Positions 54,184 to 61,948 of a stretch of DNA of 64,000 bases are shown here, one piece after another. Numbering within the stretch: position 1 is the stretch's first letter; every line of letters begins with the position of its first letter. The position numbers and the translations under genes are program-made. Source of the DNA: Alphaproteobacteria bacterium (GTDB lineage: Bacteria; Pseudomonadota; Alphaproteobacteria; CAAGCB01; CAG-977); the NCBI GenBank assembly GCA_900768875.1, contig CAAGEP010000003.1, positions 124,001-188,000 on the forward strand, given 5' to 3'. The notes beneath the pieces are model-generated. The model did no database searches. It saw only the letters and a program-made list of their open reading frames with translations, and was not told the origin of the DNA.

Positions 54184-55026
54184 TTACGCTGCTGCCGCAT
54201 GGGCTTCGGGATAGGGAACCAGCACGCCGCGTCCCTGCCACGGACCGACGCGCACGGCGGCGCGGGGACGGACGCATTCGGGCAGGGCGAGCAGGGCTTT
54301 GATATGCCGCCCGCCGGAAAACTTCCCGCCGTCGAACAGGCGGCGGACGAACGGATGCGACATCGCGACAAACAGGTACTTGCGCCCGCGCAGCATGTAG
54401 GGACGCACGCCCGTCCCGCGGCGGATTTCGCCGCCGTCGAAACAGGCGGCGACGATGACGTCCAAACATTCCAGCCCGTCTTCGGCGGTGAATTCGGGGG
54501 CATCGTAAAACGCGGGCGCGCACTCCGCCCCGACGGACGGCAGGGGCGATTGGTCCCATACGCGGCGCGCCGCGTCCCGTCCGAACAGCAGACGCGTTTC
54601 GCGCACCAGATTGATCCACTGTTGCATCGTCCGGTCGGGCAGGTCGCCGAACCCGTCCCCGTCATTGCGAGCCCCGCCGGGGGCGCAGCAATCCATTTCC
54701 GGCGCGACGTACATTCCCGTCTTGCGAATCGACGGCAACACCTCCGCCGTCACCCACTTGCGGAACTTTTTCGCCTCGGGCTTGCGGCTGACCAGCACCA
54801 AATGATACAGCCCGCTTTCATTGATGACGTTCATCTCTTGATCGCCGGAGGGGGTACGCACAATGTGCGTACCCCTTTCATCATCGTCCAGATTCCGCAC
54901 AGCGTCCGGCGCGTTTCTATATTCCAGCACCCGCGCGACGTCGGCGGCGACGAACCACGGTTCGCCGTCAATGTCCACGACGCGCACGGCGTTGTCTTCA
55001 AAATCGAATACTTGAATATCGTTCAT
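54184..55026 (-). CDS. BRO-N domain antirepressor
   Basis: A 280-residue phage antirepressor. Residues ~1-105 are the BRO-N domain (VFDFEDNAVRVVDIDGEPWFVAADVARVLEY, RKWVTAEVLPSIRKTGMYV). The C-terminal part has FYDAPEF and a variable DNA- or protein-binding domain. Ribosome site AAAGGATAA just after the small gene upstream. Such proteins counter the CI-type repressor. Confidence 0.82.
   Translation of the reverse strand: MNDIQVFDFEDNAVRVVDIDGEPWFVAADVARVLEYRNAPDAVRNLDDDERGTHIVRTPSGDQEMNVINESGLYHLVLVSRKPEAKKFRKWVTAEVLPSIRKTGMYVAPEMDCCAPGGARNDGDGFGDLPDRTMQQWINLVRETRLLFGRDAARRVWDQSPLPSVGAECAPAFYDAPEFTAEDGLECLDVIVAACFDGGEIRRGTGVRPYMLRGRKYLFVAMSHPFVRRLFDGGKFSGGRHIKALLALPECVRPRAAVRVGPWQGRGVLVPYPEAHAAAA
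54850..54875. repeat. Palindrome inside the BRO gene
   Basis: GGGG-TACGCACA / TGTGCGTA-CCCC, a 26-bp palindrome that resembles the intergenic one at 55594-55620. Confidence 0.6.
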
Positions 55027-55030
55027 GATT

Positions 55031-55204
55031 TTATCCTTTCAATTTCCCCATCGCGTCCAGCGCGCGAATGGTGTCGATGATGATTTTGTCTTCGGCGAAC
55101 GCGTCCGCTTCGCCGCGTTCGACGGCGCGTCTGCTCATCGGCTTTTTGACGCCGACCGCCGCGCAAACCGCGCGGTATAACTCGAATTGCTTGATTTTAC
55201 TCAT
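55031..55204 (-). CDS. Small phage protein, paralogue of the gene at 39.3 kb
   Basis: A 57-residue protein: MSKIKQFELYRAVCAAVG, then an acidic helix and a C-terminal IIIDTIRALDAMG. The same pattern (LYxxVCxxxG, EDxxIIxTIxAL) appears in the broken gene at 39232-39443. The ribosome site is AAGGG; a GCCTGAC / GTCAGGC hairpin lies just upstream. Function unknown. Confidence 0.6.
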   Translation of the reverse strand: MSKIKQFELYRAVCAAVGVKKPMSRRAVERGEADAFAEDKIIIDTIRALDAMGKLKG

Positions 55205-55230
55205 TTACTTGCCCTTTTCTTACAAAGGTT

Positions 55231-55248
55231 GCCTGACCCCGTCAGGCG
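55231..55248. promoter_or_regulatory. Leader hairpin before the 57-residue gene
   Basis: GCCTGAC, three C, GTCAGGC: a perfect seven-pair stem 27 bases before the start codon. May affect translation. Confidence 0.45.
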
Positions 55249-55383
55249 CGGGGGGTTAAGAACGTGCAAGTAATCACGTGGGCTTCTTCGATATATCCGC
55301 CGCCCCCCCGCATATTCGGGCATAAAAAAGGCGTCTGACGGGACGTTGACCGTTACTTGTTTGAGTTCTTAACCTCGACAACC

Positions 55384-55413
55384 ACCATACGCCCCCGCCG
55401 ATTCCGTTGTCAA
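55384..55413 (-). promoter_or_regulatory. Promoter of the BRO operon
   Basis: TTGACA, an 18-base spacer and TATGGT on the minus strand. An operator-like sequence lies 14 bases upstream. Confidence 0.55.
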
Positions 55414-55426
55414 CAAAAAAAAGGGT

Positions 55427-55507
55427 GTCGGTATTAACGACCCCCTTTCCGCCAGGGGTGTATGTATTATATACACCCTTTTCCGACCTGATGTCGGTAT
55501 TAACGAC
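55427..55507. promoter_or_regulatory. Pair of identical operator-like sites
   Basis: GTCGGTATTAACGAC at 55427-55441 and again at 55493-55507, 66 bases apart (about six helical turns). Each has a partly symmetric GTCG...CGAC. They lie just upstream of the BRO promoter. Confidence 0.6.
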
Positions 55508-55620
55508 AGCAACTGCTGGGGGTGTGCATAATCTGCACACCCTAAGTTAAACTTAGCCCGCCTGTCCCAGCTGTCCCGTACAATGGCGGGACAGGGGGCA
55601 CACACAATGTGTGTACCCCC
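55456..55620. repeat. Stack of palindromes in the early control region
   Basis: Five inverted repeats in 165 bases: around 55456-55478 (GGGTGTAT / ATACACCC), 55520-55542 (GGGTGTGCA / TGCACACCC), 55542-55556 (CTAAGTT / AACTTAG), 55571-55594 (CTGTCCCG / CGGGACAG) and 55594-55620 (GGGGG-ACACACA / TGTGTGT-CCCCC). No gene is seen between 55205 and 55625. Confidence 0.75.
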
Positions 55621-55625
55621 TTTAC

Positions 55626-55700
55626 AAAAAAAATGACCGCGGGTGGTAAATCCGCGGTCTGAAAGAAGGTGTGGACATTGCCACCCGATTTATCTTTATG
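55626..55700 (-). ncRNA. Antisense RNA C (predicted antitoxin RNA)
   Basis: Minus-strand promoter (TTGTAA at 55729-55734, 17 bases, TATAAT at 55706-55711) for a ~75 nt RNA that ends at GACCGCGG / CCGCGGTC with an eight-T tail. Its first 24 nt are complementary to the start region of peptide C, encoded divergently 100 bases away. A second segment (CACCUUCUUUCAGACCG) can pair over the peptide C ribosome site with only one bulge. Confidence 0.75.
55675..55698 (+). repeat. Direct repeat of the peptide C initiation region
   Basis: Core CCCGATTTATCTT; compared with 55793-55815, 21 of 24 positions match with one gap. It lies at the 5' end of RNA C. Confidence 0.85.
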
Positions 55701-55727
55701 TCCTCATTATAGGCACATATTTTTTCT

Positions 55728-55755
55728 TTTACAAGCCTTTTTCGCCTGCTATATT
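55728..55755 (+). promoter_or_regulatory. Promoter of peptide C
   Basis: TTTACA, a 16-base spacer and TATATT; its -35 overlaps the -35 of RNA C on the other strand. Confidence 0.75.
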
Positions 55756-55795
55756 CAATTCGCCGTACCTTTACGGTTGAAAGGGGGTGAATACA

Positions 55796-55873
55796 TTGAC
55801 CCCGATTTATCTTAAAGCGGCTGCGTATCTGTTGCTGTTTATAGCATTCCTGCTTGAACTCGTCAACCGATGA
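55796..55873 (+). CDS. Peptide C: 25-residue hydrophobic peptide, candidate type I toxin
   Basis: A TTG start after GAAAGGGGG gives MTPIYLKAAAYLLLFIAF and a short tail ending ELVNR: one membrane helix built like peptides A and B. An in-frame GTG three codons earlier is too close to the ribosome site. A 12-pair perfect hairpin follows. RNA C, divergent, carries its start region. Confidence 0.65.
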   Translation: MTPIYLKAAAYLLLFIAFLLELVNR

Positions 55874-55880
55874 CAGCCTG

Positions 55881-55920
55881 CGCCCGCGGCGGCTTGGTAA
55901 CCCGCCGCGGGCGTTCTTTT
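55881..55920. terminator. Terminator of peptide C
   Basis: CGCCCGCGGCGG / CCGCCGCGGGCG, a perfect 12-base stem, then TTCTTTT. It also lies at the end of the minus-strand gene that follows. Confidence 0.8.
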
Positions 55921-56134
55921 AAGCATTGTCCTTTTGCTCCGCGCCGTCCCTCGGTTTTCTGACAGTCAGCCGCATTTTGACGTACTTGCGCCCGTCCGGC
56001 GTTTCGTGAAACCAGCCGCCGATGTTGTACGTTACGCCGCTGACGACGCACGATCCCGTCATGTCGGGACTGTTTTCATACTGCTTGTTTCCGTTCGGAA
56101 ACAGCGCGCCCGTCAAATTGTCGTTATAGCTCAT
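55919..56134 (-). CDS. Small phage protein, DUF736-like
   Basis: A 71-residue protein: NLTGALFPNGNK, DMTGSCVVSGVTYNIGGWF, YVKMRLTVRKP, a short beta barrel-like pattern seen in small phage and plasmid proteins. Good site GGAG. Function unknown. Confidence 0.55.
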   Translation of the reverse strand: MSYNDNLTGALFPNGNKQYENSPDMTGSCVVSGVTYNIGGWFHETPDGRKYVKMRLTVRKPRDGAEQKDNA

Positions 56135-56138
56135 CTTT

Positions 56139-56309
56139 TCACACTCCGTCGAAATAAATCCACCGCCCGGTTTGGGCGTCCACCATCTTTTTGCCGTCTT
56201 TCGTACGGACGCGGTGATAAAACTTTACCGCTTCGTCGTACATGGCGAACGTTCTGAAACGCGTTTGCGCGCCCTCGCTCCAAAAAACAACGTATCTTTC
56301 ATCATCCAT
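56139..56309 (-). CDS. Small phage protein
   Basis: A 56-residue aromatic-rich protein (VVFWSEGAQTRFRTFAMYDEAVKFY). Site GGGAGG before the ATG at 56309. Unknown. Confidence 0.5.
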   Translation of the reverse strand: MDDERYVVFWSEGAQTRFRTFAMYDEAVKFYHRVRTKDGKKMVDAQTGRWIYFDGV

Positions 56310-56637
56310 GACAGCCTCCCTTGAACGCGCAGTCGCGGCGCATTTTGGAACGTTTTCCGCCGCGCGCCTTTTCTTTCGCCCAAAACACCTTGGACGACCA
56401 GCTTCTGCCCTGGTCGATTTCCGCCGCGCGCGGGCGCTCCTTTTCGGTCGCGCGGACGACATCGGCGCAATATGCTGCCGCTTCGCTTTCCCGCCTGAAC
56501 CACCGCGACAGCTCAAAAGCTTCCGCGGTAAGTCCCATGACACCGTACCGGTATTTGAACACGGGACCGCAGTCGTACGCGACAAAACGTTTTTGCACCT
56601 TGTACCACGCCGTCTTTTTCAGTTCTTTCAGTTTCAT
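56302..56637 (-). CDS. Phage protein, unknown function
   Basis: A 111-residue basic protein. The ATG at 56637 follows GAGGGAGG. The N-terminal domain has YRYGVMGLTAEAF and SRWFRRESEAAAYC; C-terminal end is Lys/Arg-rich. It overlaps both neighbours. Confidence 0.5.
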   Translation of the reverse strand: MKLKELKKTAWYKVQKRFVAYDCGPVFKYRYGVMGLTAEAFELSRWFRRESEAAAYCADVVRATEKERPRAAEIDQGRSWSSKVFWAKEKARGGKRSKMRRDCAFKGGCHG

Positions 56638-57038
56638 TTTTTTTCCTCCCTCATTTCGTCGTATGCGTCCGCCACGGCATCCAGCGCGAAACAAACCGCT
56701 TGATAAACGCCGCAAATCTTTTTGGTCGACGGATTGAACACGCCGCGGCACGCCAGCCAGTCGGTCGCTGTTTTGTCTTCGATGACGAAAAAACGGGCGG
56801 TGTAAAACAAATCGCCCAGCTTTCGCATCACGCGGACATAACGGTCCGTCCCCGTCAGAACGTCGGCGGGAACGTCGCACGGCTTGCCGCCGCGCACGGG
56901 TTTCAGCGCGCATGCGACGCGCGGAACGAACTCGCTTTTTTCATAATCACGCAACAGCCGTTCCGCCGCCCTCAAACGGCGGACGGCTTTTTTGCCGTCG
57001 CCCAGCTTTCCTTTCGTATACAGTCTTGCGATGTACAT
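56634..57038 (-). CDS. Phage protein, unknown function
   Basis: A 134-residue protein with basic helices at the start, a central domain with two Cys (CGVYQAVCFAL) and acidic end. Start overlaps the helicase stop (TGATG). Confidence 0.5.
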   Translation of the reverse strand: MYIARLYTKGKLGDGKKAVRRLRAAERLLRDYEKSEFVPRVACALKPVRGGKPCDVPADVLTGTDRYVRVMRKLGDLFYTARFFVIEDKTATDWLACRGVFNPSTKKICGVYQAVCFALDAVADAYDEMREEKK

Positions 57039-58903
57039 CAGATCTCCACCCCCATGTATTTCAAATCAACATACGTTCCCTTGCCCTGCCAGCCGCCCAG
57101 CCGTTCGTTTTTGTTGGACGGCTGCGCGCTGGGGAAATACCGCAGGGCTTGCGTCCAGCCCGCCGTCTTGCCGGGCGCGCCGCGCCAATCTGTGTCCTCA
57201 AAGATTTTCAACAGCTGCGGATGACCCGAACCGGCGACAAACAAAACGGACGCGGAATGTCCACCGATGTCTTTCGACACCACTTTCAGCCCGATTTTCA
57301 TCAGTTCCTTGTTCGCGTCTTCGCGCGTGACGGACGTTTCTTTGGGATTCGCCGCCGCCATGACCAAATCGCCGATTGTCGTCGTCGAACCGCCCTGCCA
57401 TTTGCGCACTTCCTGCCCCATCAAAAACTTGGCGCAGTTTTCGGGAACAGTGCCGGATTCGTCGAAATCGCTTTGGATTTTGTTGTAAATCTCCGAAACC
57501 AGCCGTTCGTCTTCGTCGGTGATGGAAAAATCGTCCGTCGTCGCGATTTTGTAAAACGCCAGCATTGTGCCGTATACGTCTCCGATGCGGCTCTTGGACG
57601 ATTTTTCGGCGAACAAAGCCATAAAATTCTTTAAAACCGTTTCGTAATCCGCCCAATGATCGATAACGCGGCGCATGATGATTTCGCCGACGCGCTTCAA
57701 ACGCGCGGACGAAAAATCGGGTTCGACCTCGTTATGCAGCGGGTCAAGCGACAAAATCGCGATGCGCTCCACGTCTGCGACGGACAGCGGCGGAACAATG
57801 ATGGATGAAAACGAAAACGAACTTTTCAGCTCGAAATTGACAGCGGAATGGTCTTGCCCGCCGCGCCCCGCGGTCGAACCGGACACGCTGGAACGCGCCA
57901 GAATGATAAGCTGCTTCAGCTTTTCGGGATCTTGGTCGGTTTCGCATTCGTCCAAAGCCACGGGCAAATGCGATCCGCCGATGCTTTGACGTACGAACGC
58001 TTCGGTGTAAATGCCGCAAGTGATGACATTTTTGCCCAGAACGCCTTTCATCACGCGTTCGATTAGGGTCGATTTGCCCGTCTGTTGCGTGCCGGTGATC
58101 CAAACCGCGGGGCGCCACTTCAGCGCGCCGCCGAACGGCGACCCCGCCAGATAGCCCATCATCAGCGCGGGCGCGTATCCGTTGCGCCAGTTCCACGTCT
58201 TCAAATCCCCGTAAAACGCGCGCATGAAATCCAAGTCGTCCGCTTGCGGCTTGCCGGGCTTGCTCAGGGCTGGCGCGCTCGCGTAAACATAGCCGTTGAC
58301 TTCCGAACCGCCCTTTTCCTTGGTTTTCGTCTTGCCGTCGCGGGAAACGAACCATACTTCGTCGCCGAAATGGTAAATCAGTTCGTCGTCGTCGCCGCGC
58401 CACGCGCCGACGGAACGCACCGACCCGTTCGGGTCGAAAATGCCGAACGCTTGGCTTTTTTTGAAACACGCGGCGGTCAGCGTCGACAGCATGCCCGCGG
58501 CGTTGAAATCGTTTTTCTTGACCTTCACGCCGCCGTCGCCGTCGGCAACCCATTTCGGAAAATAGATTTCCAGATTTTCCGCTTCGTCGCCCGCCAAAGC
58601 GCGGCAAACGGCGGCGCTCAGTTCACCCGCGCGGTAGGAAAGCACCTGCCCCAGCGGGTTCAGAAAATACAGATAGTTCCCGTTCGCGCCCAGCGGCTTG
58701 CTGGGAAATCCTTTCGGCATTCCCCACTTGTCCTTTACGGCGTAAGGCGGTGCGTCGTACGGCTCTTTCAGCTTTTCATAAGTTTCGGCAACCTTTTTCT
58801 GTTCGGGCGTCGGTTTGTTTTTTTCGGGTTCGGGCAAATCGGACCATTCTTCGGCTTGCGCCCGGCATTCCCGTATCGTTTTCAAATTTTCGTTTTCGCT
58901 CAT
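57038..58903 (-). CDS. Phage replicative helicase (D5/VapE-like)
   Basis: A 621-residue protein. Central P-loop GTQQTGKST, then DECETDQD (Walker B) and a sensor region; the N-terminus may take part in priming. It is a superfamily 3/VapE-like ATPase common in podovirus replication. The ATG at 58903 follows AAGGAACG. The primase gene is 1.1 kb upstream on the same strand. Confidence 0.78.
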   Translation of the reverse strand: MSENENLKTIRECRAQAEEWSDLPEPEKNKPTPEQKKVAETYEKLKEPYDAPPYAVKDKWGMPKGFPSKPLGANGNYLYFLNPLGQVLSYRAGELSAAVCRALAGDEAENLEIYFPKWVADGDGGVKVKKNDFNAAGMLSTLTAACFKKSQAFGIFDPNGSVRSVGAWRGDDDELIYHFGDEVWFVSRDGKTKTKEKGGSEVNGYVYASAPALSKPGKPQADDLDFMRAFYGDLKTWNWRNGYAPALMMGYLAGSPFGGALKWRPAVWITGTQQTGKSTLIERVMKGVLGKNVITCGIYTEAFVRQSIGGSHLPVALDECETDQDPEKLKQLIILARSSVSGSTAGRGGQDHSAVNFELKSSFSFSSIIVPPLSVADVERIAILSLDPLHNEVEPDFSSARLKRVGEIIMRRVIDHWADYETVLKNFMALFAEKSSKSRIGDVYGTMLAFYKIATTDDFSITDEDERLVSEIYNKIQSDFDESGTVPENCAKFLMGQEVRKWQGGSTTTIGDLVMAAANPKETSVTREDANKELMKIGLKVVSKDIGGHSASVLFVAGSGHPQLLKIFEDTDWRGAPGKTAGWTQALRYFPSAQPSNKNERLGGWQGKGTYVDLKYMGVEI

Positions 58904-59008
58904 CTGTTTCGTTCCTTCGTTTCTGGATTTCCCCCGCTCCCCCTTCGACGCAACCGGGTTACCGACGCCCCGAACGGCAAAGAAGCGGGTTTTCAAAATT
59001 GGTTTAAA

Positions 59009-59155
59009 TCATAAACCGGATACCTCGGTATCGACCCCCGGGGGCTTGGGGGGGGGCCGCACGCCCTTGGCGGCACGGCGCGAACGTCCGAACACTTCCT
59101 TTTCAAGGTAGTGCTTGCCCCGTATTTTTTGGCTGATTTCTGCCGTTTTTCGCAT
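59009..59155 (-). CDS. Possible small phage protein with a C9 tract
   Basis: A 48-residue frame from the ATG at 59155, 15 bases after the stop of the gene upstream. MRKTAEISQKIRGKHYLEKE begins a basic, Arg/Pro-rich protein; a nine-C run encodes Pro-Pro-Pro. No clear ribosome site, so a weak call. Confidence 0.35.
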   Translation of the reverse strand: MRKTAEISQKIRGKHYLEKEVFGRSRRAAKGVRPPPKPPGVDTEVSGL

Positions 59156-59173
59156 CCGTCAAACATCAATCCG

Positions 59174-59668
59174 TCAAACATTGCCTTTTTCGTCCTCTGA
59201 TTTTTGGCGGAAATCAGCCGTTTCTATGGTTTTGCCGTCATCGTCGCCGAAGTGCACGATTTGCACGTTGACGTCGCCTTGGTTCAGCGTGATGTCGGGC
59301 GACATCTTGGTGTGAACGTACGGCATCAGCGCTTCCGCGGCGGCTTTCTTCAGCTTCACGCACGCCAGCCGGTCGGCAACCTCGACGGCGCCCACGGTGT
59401 CGCAGAGCTTGTTCAAATCCATCGACATCAGGCTGAACAAAGCTTCGGCGGGCGAAATGCCGTATTTGGCGGTCAGCGCGTCGATATGCGCCAGCGTGCG
59501 CTTGTTCAAGCTTCCTTTCGGACGCCCCGGACCGCGCTTGACGCTGACAAAGCAGTTTTCAGCAGCCAAAGCCTGCTCCGCGTCGAACAGTTCGCCCTGC
59601 AGTTCGGTCATACCGGCATCTTTGACGGCGATGTCGAGCGCGGTTTTCACTCCGTCCTTTTCAGGCAT
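59174..59668 (-). CDS. AT-hook phage protein, possible terminase small subunit
   Basis: A 164-residue protein. GPGRPKGSLNKRT is an AT-hook-like DNA-binding motif, then a helical domain (AALTAKYGISPAEAL, KLKKAAAEALMPYVHTK) that recalls terminase small subunits of alphaproteobacterial phages. The start at 59668 follows a weak site. If correct it is 5 kb from the large subunit, an unusual separation. Confidence 0.55.
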   Translation of the reverse strand: MPEKDGVKTALDIAVKDAGMTELQGELFDAEQALAAENCFVSVKRGPGRPKGSLNKRTLAHIDALTAKYGISPAEALFSLMSMDLNKLCDTVGAVEVADRLACVKLKKAAAEALMPYVHTKMSPDITLNQGDVNVQIVHFGDDDGKTIETADFRQKSEDEKGNV

Positions 59669-59700
59669 AATAAACCCCCGATATTTTATTGTTTCCGCGC

Positions 59701-59935
59701 GGTCCCGCTTCGGTCCCGCCGACAGTCCCGCCAACAAACATAGAAAAACCCTTAGATTTATATACATATGGGACTAAGGGACTATGGGACTGTAAGACCA
59801 CGCGCGCGCGCGCGTATATGCGCGTGCATAGCCGTCCCACCGTCCCAACCGTCCCAAACTTCGCAAGTGATTGAAAATAAAGGAAACAGGCGGGACACTT
59901 GCCTTTTTTGAACTGTCCCGCCCCGGTCCCAAAGA
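59701..59935. repeat. GGGAC repeat cluster around an alternating GC tract
   Basis: Twelve GGGAC/GTCCC in about 235 bases. Three GGGAC units spaced 8 bases apart (59769-59790) face three CCGTCCCA units (59831-59856), with a CG/TA alternating tract between (about 59800-59830). No gene is present from 59669 to 59988. It lies beside the primase gene. Confidence 0.7.
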
Positions 59936-59988
59936 CCGAAGCGACGGCGCAAGAATTTGCCGGGTACACACGGGCGCGGGGTTTTTGC

Positions 59989-61110
59989 TCAGAACGGCGC
60001 ATTTTCCGCCTCCGTTTCACTGGACGCATCAAAAGAAGCACGCGCCACGTCGTTAAAGTCGTTGAAGCCTGCAGGCGGGCGCACACAAAACACGCGCCGG
60101 CCCTGTTCTTTGAACACGCGGGCGGCTTGATTGTATGTCCGCGCCGTCGAACCGCTTTCGTCGGCGTCCATGCACAGGTAAACGTCCGTAATGGAAGGCG
60201 GTAGTTCGATGTTTTTGATGTTGGTGACGCTCAGCGCCGCCAGAACGCGGTCTTCGGGCAGAGCGACGGACAGCGACAGAGCCGTTTCGATTCCCTCAGC
60301 GATAAGCACGCTTGAACCCTCATCCGCTTCTTTGAGCGGCTTTCCGCTGTTTCCGCGCGCGATAGGCACGAAAGACCCCGGACCTTGCCCCATCATTTTT
60401 TTGACGGGGTCGACTTCGCGGCTTTTGGTCCACTTGCCGTCGTATTTTCCCAAGTAAGTGATGTGAACGCCGACTTGCGTTCCGTCGCCGCGCTGGCGGC
60501 AGCAGATCATCGCGGGACAGTGCCTGCCGTTTCCGACGGGACAGGCAGGAGCGTATCGAATCGCGTGCGGCTGGCGACCGAGGATTGAAAGGTCGATGCC
60601 GCGTCCTTTCAGGTACAAATCGACGGGAGTTCCGGCGATTTTTTCCTGAGCGCCGATAAACAGGCTCAGCGCGTAGCCTTTCTTTCTGGCTTCGCGTTCA
60701 GCTTGTTTGTCGTCGACCTGTTCGTGCTTCGGTCGCTCTTGGACGTGCGGCAGGTCGGGGATTGTTTCCCCGGTCCAGCCGAGGATTTGCATTCCGATAT
60801 CCTTTGCGCCGACATCGTCGACGCCCGTAATGTATTTGATCAGGTCGAACGCGTCGCCTTTTTCTCCGGTTGCGTGGTCGATCCACAACCCGCGCCGTCC
60901 GCCGTCCATCGGCGCCGGACCTTTGGTGCAGATGCGGAAAGACCCCGCCGCCTTGTCGGAACGCGTCGGATTCTTGCAAACAAGGTCGTTTGCTTCCTGT
61001 ACGCCGCGCAGGTGCAGCCATGCGCAAACGTCGTCGATTTTGTCGTTTAAGCGGCAGGCGATTTGCTTGATAGTCGGCAATCCGGCGCGGTATCCTTTGA
61101 ACTCAGCCAT
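59989..61110 (-). CDS. Phage DNA primase with Toprim domain
   Basis: A 373-residue protein. A zinc-independent N-terminal part (FDLIKYITG), then a Toprim domain with AEGIETALS, LAALSVTNI and MDADESG (metal-binding acidic residues). Similar to phage primases with PriCT-like ends. Its start overlaps the stop of a 35-residue gene. Confidence 0.82.
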   Translation of the reverse strand: MAEFKGYRAGLPTIKQIACRLNDKIDDVCAWLHLRGVQEANDLVCKNPTRSDKAAGSFRICTKGPAPMDGGRRGLWIDHATGEKGDAFDLIKYITGVDDVGAKDIGMQILGWTGETIPDLPHVQERPKHEQVDDKQAEREARKKGYALSLFIGAQEKIAGTPVDLYLKGRGIDLSILGRQPHAIRYAPACPVGNGRHCPAMICCRQRGDGTQVGVHITYLGKYDGKWTKSREVDPVKKMMGQGPGSFVPIARGNSGKPLKEADEGSSVLIAEGIETALSLSVALPEDRVLAALSVTNIKNIELPPSITDVYLCMDADESGSTARTYNQAARVFKEQGRRVFCVRPPAGFNDFNDVARASFDASSETEAENAPF

Positions 61111-61210
61111 TCTTCAGCCTTTCTTCGACATAAGCGGCACCGTCCTTTCCGGCGCAAAGGTCGGCAAGGAACAAGAAAAAGAGCGACATCTTCAACCTGA
61201 TTTTTTTCAT
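61103..61210 (-). CDS. Small coupled leader-like peptide
   Basis: A 35-residue protein with a hydrophobic N-half (MSLFFLFLADLC). It starts in the stop codon of the HTH gene upstream (TGAAATGA) and ends in the start of primase; site AAGGATT. Function unknown; it may serve translational coupling. Confidence 0.5.
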   Translation of the reverse strand: MKKIRLKMSLFFLFLADLCAGKDGAAYVEERLKNG

Positions 61211-61530
61211 TTCAGCAATCCTTTCAGCGCGTATTCGCGCAAAGCGGCGATGTGCCGACGGCAAGCGTCGAACTCGGCGTCAAGATTTTGCCGATCGACG
61301 TTCGGGAACGGGGACAGGGTTTCGACGATGAAATCGATGCCGAACAGCCGCCAACCGATTTGGTAGTAAGCGGCAAGCGGCGCTTGCCCGCCCAGCCAGT
61401 TTTTGGCGGTGCGGACGTCGACGTTAAAATCGGCGGCGATTCGTTTGGCAGCGCAAAACAGGTATCGGCGGCGCAAAGCCTCCGCCCAGCGCGCCCCGAC
61501 ATCCGGCAAAGCGATTCCCTTTTTCGTCAT
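61207..61530 (-). CDS. Helix-turn-helix phage regulator
   Basis: A 107-residue protein with IAADFNVDVRTAKNWLGG, a clear helix-turn-helix. Overlaps the cro-like gene by 4 bases. It likely regulates early transcription. Confidence 0.65.
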   Translation of the reverse strand: MTKKGIALPDVGARWAEALRRRYLFCAAKRIAADFNVDVRTAKNWLGGQAPLAAYYQIGWRLFGIDFIVETLSPFPNVDRQNLDAEFDACRRHIAALREYALKGLLK

Positions 61531-61859
61531 TGGCTTTGCACTCCGGTTTTGAGATTGTCGAAAAAGGAAGGCTCGGCATCATCATCTGCGGGAAAAGCGG
61601 CGACGCCTTCCGCACCACCGTCCGCAGCCGGTTCCGCGGCTGCGGACACAACGTCGGAGGCGGCATTGACAGGCAAATCGAAAAAATCGTTGGGCGTAAC
61701 CGCGCCGTTCGTCGCGTCGAAAATCTTGCGCATCACGTCGGGACGCGGAATCCGTTGCCCAAGGCAATACTTGTTGATTGCCGTTGCACGCTCGTCAATG
61801 CGCGCAGCGAAATCTTTTTGTTTAACGGCATTCAGAGCCAAAAATTCATTCAACTTCAT
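61527..61859 (-). CDS. Cro/CI-like regulator
   Basis: A 110-residue protein. The N-terminus (LNEFLALNAVKQKDFAARI to TAINKYCLGQRIPRPDVMRKI) is a Cro-type helix-turn-helix; the C-terminus is acidic. Its start codon lies within operator O1, opposite the CI-like gene. The predicted transcript starts 2-3 bases before the ATG, so it may be leaderless. Confidence 0.75.
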   Translation of the reverse strand: MKLNEFLALNAVKQKDFAARIDERATAINKYCLGQRIPRPDVMRKIFDATNGAVTPNDFFDLPVNAASDVVSAAAEPAADGGAEGVAAFPADDDAEPSFFDNLKTGVQSQ

Positions 61860-61881
61860 AATTCCCCATTATGGGTAATTA
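61859..61881. promoter_or_regulatory. Operator O1
   Basis: A 23-bp near-palindrome, core CCCAT-T-ATGGG with AATT arms. It covers the -10 (CATAAT, 61868-61873) of the cro-like promoter, whose -35 TTGACA is at 61892-61897 with an 18-base spacer. Confidence 0.75.
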
Positions 61882-61906
61882 TTTTTTTGAATGTCAACAG
61901 AAAAAA

Positions 61907-61924
61907 ATCCCCAAAATGGTTATT
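61907..61924. promoter_or_regulatory. Operator O2
   Basis: ATCCCCAAAATGGTTATT, an imperfect copy of O1 between the two divergent regulator genes. Confidence 0.6.
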
Positions 61925-61948
61925 GAACAAAAACGACAGGAAAACATA

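Noticed and set aside
58993..59181. 62-codon minus-strand frame in the gap after the AT-hook gene
   Set aside because: Starts inside the AT-hook gene end with no ribosome site; the overlapping 48-codon frame is the slightly better candidate.
59800..59830. CRISPR-like or simple repeat
   Set aside because: Alternating CG/TA dinucleotides with no spacers; better seen as part of the GGGAC array.
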